A DNA stretch of 64,000 nucleotides from Norana najaformis. Lineage: Eukaryota > Annelida > Clitellata > Crassiclitellata > Hormogastridae. This document shows, piece after piece, positions 58,855-64,000 of this stretch (position 1 is the first letter of the stretch; the number at the start of each line of letters is the position of its first letter). The DNA is taken from NCBI GenBank assembly GCA_964023275.1, contig OZ029916.1:47247749-47311748 (forward strand), written 5' to 3'. The notes under the pieces were generated by a model, which saw nothing but the letters and a program-made list of their open reading frames with translations, did not search any database and was not told the DNA's origin. A program made the translations under genes and the position numbers.

Positions 58855-59015
58855 TTTTACCTTACCATCCCGTACCGGTCGTGGCTTATTTCAGAGATTT
58901 GAATCTCACGCTAGCACGGTCCATGTACAGGAACCTTAAATGGCGTGGCGCCCATTCAAACGGGCAGCGGTGGTGAATGATCTCACCCTATTAATTCATT
59001 GAAAAATTAGCACCT
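58855..59015 (+). mobile_element. SINE-2 copy
   Basis: GGCTTATTTCAGAGATTTG, GCTAGCACGGTCCATG, GGCGTGGCGCCCATTC and GTGGTGAATGATCTCACCC match 42,460-42,590. Confidence 0.65.
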
Positions 59016-59254
59016 CGAGGCCATATGGTCGCTATAGAAAACGTATACCTTTACATTTACATTTACCACACTTGTACTTCTGGCTTCTAATTTCATCCAG
59101 GCACTTAAACTGACCCAACAACCTGGCTGCAGTGGATGTAATTTGCTTGTTAAATAAGCTGGTCATCTTAACACAGCTATGTAGCATGCTGAGAAATTTT
59201 GGCTATTAACAGTACATTGCATTGCCTGAACTGTTGGCTTTGTTTCAGTTTTGA

Positions 59255-59490
59255 GAGGCACGGTAGCCGATTGGTTAGAGCGCTCGACTGTATGTGTTCG
59301 CTCCTTTTTCGGGCAGCTGCTGTTTAGGGACCCTGAGTAAGTCTGTCACGCACAGTTGCTCGGCTCCATCTGCCATCGATGCAATGTCGGATTGTCGTGT
59401 ATGTGTTTCCGAGCTTTGGAAAGACGGCAGTATCAAATACAGCTGTATTTGTATTCAAATACAGATAGTCACATTTCTCAGAGGTTCTTA
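59255..59490 (+). mobile_element. SINE-1 copy
   Basis: GAGGCACGGTAGCCGATTGG, then TTAGAGCGCTCGACTG, gives the best-preserved tRNA-like 5' end in the window. The B box is weak (GTTCGCTCC); the body continues with GAGTAAGTCTGTCACGCAC. Confidence 0.7.
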
Positions 59491-59499
59491 AGAGGCAGT

Positions 59500-62130
59500 G
59501 CGGAAAAGCTCTATTGCAATTAGATTCGTAAACTTACATTTTTATAGTAGAATAACAAATTAAATAGAATACAGCAAATGCATAGGTTTGTAGTTGCCTG
59601 ACTCCACAATGTTACTCCGAAAGAGTCTAAAAGACGACATTTATTTTATATATAGGTTTCCAACTACAATACTATTAAGATTCTATCAATTATTCTGAGT
59701 GTATGAGACGACATTTAATTTTTATAGGGGAGAGACAACTGAATGTTGTTGCAAAATTCATTTGACTTGTAGGGGACAGACAACTGAATGTTGTCTAAAA
59801 TAAATAAACAACTAAGTGGTTGAGATACAGCTTGATATAACTGCTAGTGAGGCACGCTTCAAGTCCCAGAGGAACGATAAAGTCAGTCTTTCACTTCATT
59901 ACATGCCTTTATCAACAACAACGAGAAACATTAGTATGTTCCATCTTGATTGTTGCAAAGGTCCTGGTTATGCTGGTCCTAGTGTGGGTGGGCTTACATG
60001 TGTAAATAAGTAAGTCAGTATTACCTGCGTCTTACTTGTTAATTACTTAAATATATACTTATATATTTATTTTATTTATTTAAAGAACTTATTACGGGCA
60101 CAATTTCAGTACATCTGAATATGAGGCGCGGACGTATGTTCGCTAGGGACCAAGATGGAATCATGCAAAAGCCAGGGTAAAGTAACGAGTCTTAACAAGT
60201 GATTAACAGATGATAGCAAGTCGGGCCTTTTGTGATAGACGATTCCAAATATGAGGAGCACTGTAGCTAAAGGCACGTTATCCTAGAATTGTCCTACAAT
60301 TATTATATTATTTGACACATGATAGACAAAAAAACGTTAATTACCTGCTAACTTACTAGCTTGCTTACTTACTGTATTAACTATGCACATACTTTACCAC
60401 TATGTGCTGGAGTGAGACTTGGCTGTAGTAAATTCCTGTTTGCGTAGCATTAAAAATACTTTCCTGTTAACTTTGCGTCAAATGGAATGCCTTTTCAGTG
60501 AGTGACCATTTCCCTAGAATGACCAAGATATGCGTCTTCTTGTGGAAAGACATGAAATACAAAACATGCACCTTTAAAAACACTTGAAAACACTTCTCAT
60601 TTGCCAAATCTGGTCTTGGCTGGTAGCTCTAAAACGAGTAGATATCTTGAAGACGTGCTATGCATGTACTCAAAGTGCTTGAACGCCCAATACAGCTATT
60701 GATTATTAATATTATACCATCACTTTGAAAAGCCTGACCCATAAACCGCTGAGTTATATCTTCTACTTTAAGTATCCGTCTGGGGTATGGCAGTCGGAGG
60801 AAACTGTGAATTCATTAGAGGTTCTGGCTTTTGTGCGATACGGAAGTTCGCTTCAGACTGATTTCATATAAATCGGACTCTTTATTGTCGGAGCTATCAT
60901 TATTTACCGGTAGAGAGACCGATTTCGGCTCAACTACGGGCCGCCCGTTTTATAGTTTTCTCCAGATACTTTGTCGAGGTTAGCCGTTCGTCAGGCTAGC
61001 GAAAAGTCTGAATTTTTAGGTTGGATTTGGTGTTTCTTGGAGCCAGTCATCCGAGATGGCTTTACGATGAATAGGAAGAGAAGTGGACGGTCGAGACGAG
61101 GCAGCGTTTTGAGTGTCGGCCGTCAATGTGTGTGCTACTCTTGACAATTGTGTGCGGCCTTTTGTGGAACGACTCTGCCGGAAAAAGTGACGTATTAATC
61201 TTGGCTTGACTGCTGCTCAATCACTTGTTATCCAGGATCTTTTTGCTCTTTTCTCGGCCACGTTTTCAACCCTGTAGCTTCGGATTTATCCTTTGGGGTT
61301 TAAACAAATCAGGTTCGTTCTGTGTCTGTCTCGAGTGTGCGCCAAGTATACCCCGAGTGGCTTAATTACACTCGGCCCATGTTCCTTAGTACCTTGGAAT
61401 TTGAACTACTTTGGAGTATTCTTAGAATAGATTTTGTGGGTACTAGAAGCCACTTTATCAACCTTCTTGTTTTGGCTTGCGCTTTTGGTGTAAATGAATC
61501 AGAATCTGCTCCAAATATGTCCCCGAGTGTACAGTAAGTGGCTGCAAAAACACTGGAAAAACACTGAAAAACGCTGAGAAAGCATGTTCATTATGGAGTG
61601 GCTGATCGGTTGAGCACTTGTCTGAAAACTGAAGAAAGTAAAGGTTTAAGCCGATCCTCCTGAAGTGGTTCTTTGTCTATACATTGTGTATAATCCTAAT
61701 GGCTTAAAACACACCTACATCCACATCCTTAGAAGTTTTGAATATATTTGGAAAATGATCAGGATATACTTAGTGCTTTAAAAATGCATCTAAAAAGAAA
61801 AGGAAAACCTCCACTTTACCTTAAGGTATTCTAGTTGATAATTGGATAAGATAGATGGAGCTTCAGCTTGTAAACACAGAACAAGACGATCTTGGTACAT
61901 ATCAAGTCACATCTTTTGGATCAGTCAAGTACTATAAAAATGACTAGATACATGCATACATAAAAGTCTGTCTGTCATTGGGCTAAATACATACTATCAT
62001 TTTGATCTGATCTGAGACCTAATAAATTTCAGCAGGCATATATAAACTCTGTTACCTGCTTTGTACTCAACGAAATGACCTGGAATTCTGCAAGATTTAC
62101 AACTGTGCTATTGGACAACATCGATTGTAA
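59500..62130. other. Single-copy DNA, no gene seen
   Basis: A GACAACTGAATGTTGT duplication lies at 59,728-59,800. From 60,780 to 61,530 GC content is somewhat higher. I recognise no family and no coding exon. Confidence 0.35.
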
Positions 62131-62139
62131 AAGTTGCAA

Positions 62140-62360
62140 AGTAACTCATTTGTTAACACGCCATATGTTCATCAGCTGATGAGAAATTGTAGACATTGTT
62201 GGATCACAGCGGTCTGTCAACAAAAGCAAGTCGGCACAAACATCACTTAGCCACCTTAAGAATATGTGTACGCCTAGATTTTGACGTGAGTAGTATCAAC
62301 AGGAAGACTCTTCCAAATGGCTGATGATGAACTTTTGAATCCGCAGCAGGAGAATTCAGG
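62140..62360 (-). mobile_element. (AAGT)-type retroelement 3' end
   Basis: AAGTAACTCATTTGTTAACA, CGCCATATGTTCATCAGC, TTGGATCACAGCGGTCTGTC and TTCCAAATGGCTGATGATGA align with the copy at 58,325. Confidence 0.6.
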
Positions 62361-63639
62361 CCAACAGCCTCTAATGTCGCTTAAAGCACATTATGTTTTC
62401 TCCAGCAGTCCTTCAGATGTATAACGACAGTTACCAGTAGTTTAGTTTGCAAAAAGTTAAAAGCTATATAGGAATTATGGAAAAATTAGGTGGATGTGCC
62501 CCATATCAGTGTGGTATTGACTGTACGGATAGAAGTCACGAGAAAGTACAATTTCTATTGATAAGCACGAAATACCTCTTCCGTCATCACAATCTTCCAT
62601 TTCTGGAAAAGTTTAGGATGTAAGTAAGCATGGGTGAAGTCGTCTCAGATACAACCTGGCTGTTATGGTTTTGGTCTGCAGATTCTGACCCTGGGCTCAT
62701 GTTTCCAACACAAATGACCTGACTGTTTCATACATTAATTTCATAAAGGACTAAACCCACGTTCGCACAGGTTTGTTTACAGACTAAGAAATTCATATAT
62801 GAGAAGTTTGATTTGATAGGAACTACTACTTCTATGAAAGCGTATGGCATATAACATGAGAATTTGACCATGTTGCTGATTCAGAAATCAAGAGAATACA
62901 AAAACATATTGCATATGCCAATAAAATCCAATTTTCACATTCATAAATAAGGTGAACCTTCCGCGATTCTTTTGCATAAACAGTCCCAGCATAAACAGGA
63001 TAACAAGCGTCACATAATTTACTCATTCTGCTTGCCCCTGTTCCACGTCTGAACGGATTATACTCCGAGTAAATCCCTCCCATGCTCAGAGCATTAGCGG
63101 AGCAGGCCTGAAGAGTCATTATCCGAGGCTTGAGGTTGGATGCGGTCCCCTGCATTCCCAGAATATCCCAGAAATTGCCTGGCAGTCGACAGGACGGCCG
63201 GCCGCAATGCCCGGAAATTCGGACGATCGTTGGCGGTGAATCGATTTTGCCACTGTTCCCGAAACTTATTGACTCTGACCTTTCATAATTGATGCCACTT
63301 TACTATCAACACGTTATGAGGTCTTTCGTAATTGAGGTCATAATTCGGAACGCAAAGGTTTGCAGCTTTCCATTACGGCAAACAGCCATCAAGCAGGCCA
63401 CAATCGAAAATGCTATATAAGAGAAATTTCATTTGTTTTAACGCCCCTACTCTGTTCGGGTGTTGGGCCAAGACGGCCCAGCCCGTGTTTATGGTTGAGA
63501 TTGGGCCATAATTCATCAATCTTTGGGTGTGTTCCATGTCTGTTCTGAACACACACCGAGTTAACTCTAAGTATACTTGAAGCCACTTGCTGTAAATATA
63601 CTTGCCCTTCGTTTCTTATAGTTGCTTGGAGTATTCTCT

Positions 63640-63815
63640 GAACATTGTATCCGATTGGTGTGAGCGTTCACCTTGTGATGCCGAGTGTATGGGTTCAAGC
63701 CTCTTGGCCTGAAACATTTACTGTGTAGGGACCTTCAGCAATTCCTTTAGGCACAGTTGTTTAGCACCATCAATTGATGCTTTGTCATTGGATAGCGGCT
63801 CTTAATAAACAAAAA
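63640..63815 (+). mobile_element. SINE-1 copy
   Basis: CCGATTGGTGTGAGCG, GGTTCAAGCCTC (B box), CAGCAATTCCTTTAGGCAC and the tail TGTCATTGGATAGCGGCTCT are present in order. Confidence 0.7.
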
Positions 63816-64000
63816 TAATGGTGCCAAACTACTTTCAACTGTGGAAGGGAATCCGTTGGTTGGTTCCTGGGTGTGTGCCGGAACCCACCATTGGCGACTT
63901 TTCTAATTATCTGAGCAGTGTTTACTTATTGATTAACTATTTGTTCTAAACAGGCAACACTTTTTCGGGGGTACTTAAAAAGTACTACATTCAACGTTGA

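Larger units (their letters stand above)
21674..64000 (+). other. Probable TRIM9 intron 1 and flanking DNA: no recognised exon
   Basis: After the TRIM9 donor I found no plus-strand exon for the coiled coil, COS box, FN3 or SPRY domains, and no other convincing gene on either strand. The DNA holds LINE and SINE fragments, inverted-repeat elements and microsatellites (listed separately), between single-copy stretches. Short exons could have been missed by eye. Confidence 0.45.

Overview
The window is nuclear DNA from an intron-rich animal, most likely a marine invertebrate bilaterian; I cannot place it further. Evidence: GT-AG introns between short phase-0 exons, metazoan families (a BRICHOS-domain membrane protein, a cystatin-like secreted protein, a TRIM9-type E3 ligase), and dense 5'-truncated LINEs, tRNA-derived SINEs, inverted-repeat elements and microsatellites. 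Nothing bacterial, viral or organellar was seen.

Layout. (1) About 150-15,300: two tandem minus-strand units, each carrying a TATA-driven gene for a single-pass (type II) BRICHOS protein. Unit 1 (347-2,912) runs off the left edge after three exons. Unit 2 (9,267-12,781) has all five recognisable exons but carries a 1-nt deletion in its membrane-span exon. A third, truncated copy of the first exon lies at 13,793-13,915. The two units share sequence at an offset of about 9.9-10.7 kb. (2) 16,108-19,760: a plus-strand three-exon gene for a secreted cystatin-like protein, with TATA box and AATAAA signal; its second intron is filled by LINE debris and a CT-rich tract. (3) 20,600-21,673: a CpG-rich promoter-like region and the first coding exon of TRIM9, ending at a GTAAGA donor. 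No later TRIM9 exon was recognised, so 21,674-64,000 is probably its first intron, or that intron plus flanking DNA. (4) The rest is repeat-rich: LINE 3' ends, SINEs, a foldback element (46,752-47,525), a MITE-like element with GGACAATAACCCC-type ends (36,471-37,046), two near-identical 1.36-kb segments in opposite orientation, a 10 x 41-bp minisatellite and several local duplications.

Repeat names used here. LINE-A: ORF2 end followed by a 3' region with a GCGCC...GGCGC stem and an (ATTACG)n tail beginning near CTCGAGATT. LINE-B: ORF2 end followed by an AGCGCCTCT...AGAGGCGCT stem and an (AATTAC)n tail. SINE-1: tRNA-like head and a GCGCCA...TGGCGC tail. SINE-2: tRNA-like head and a GGCG-TGACGCC tail. 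The three protein genes have no evident joint function and look like ordinary neighbours in an animal genome.
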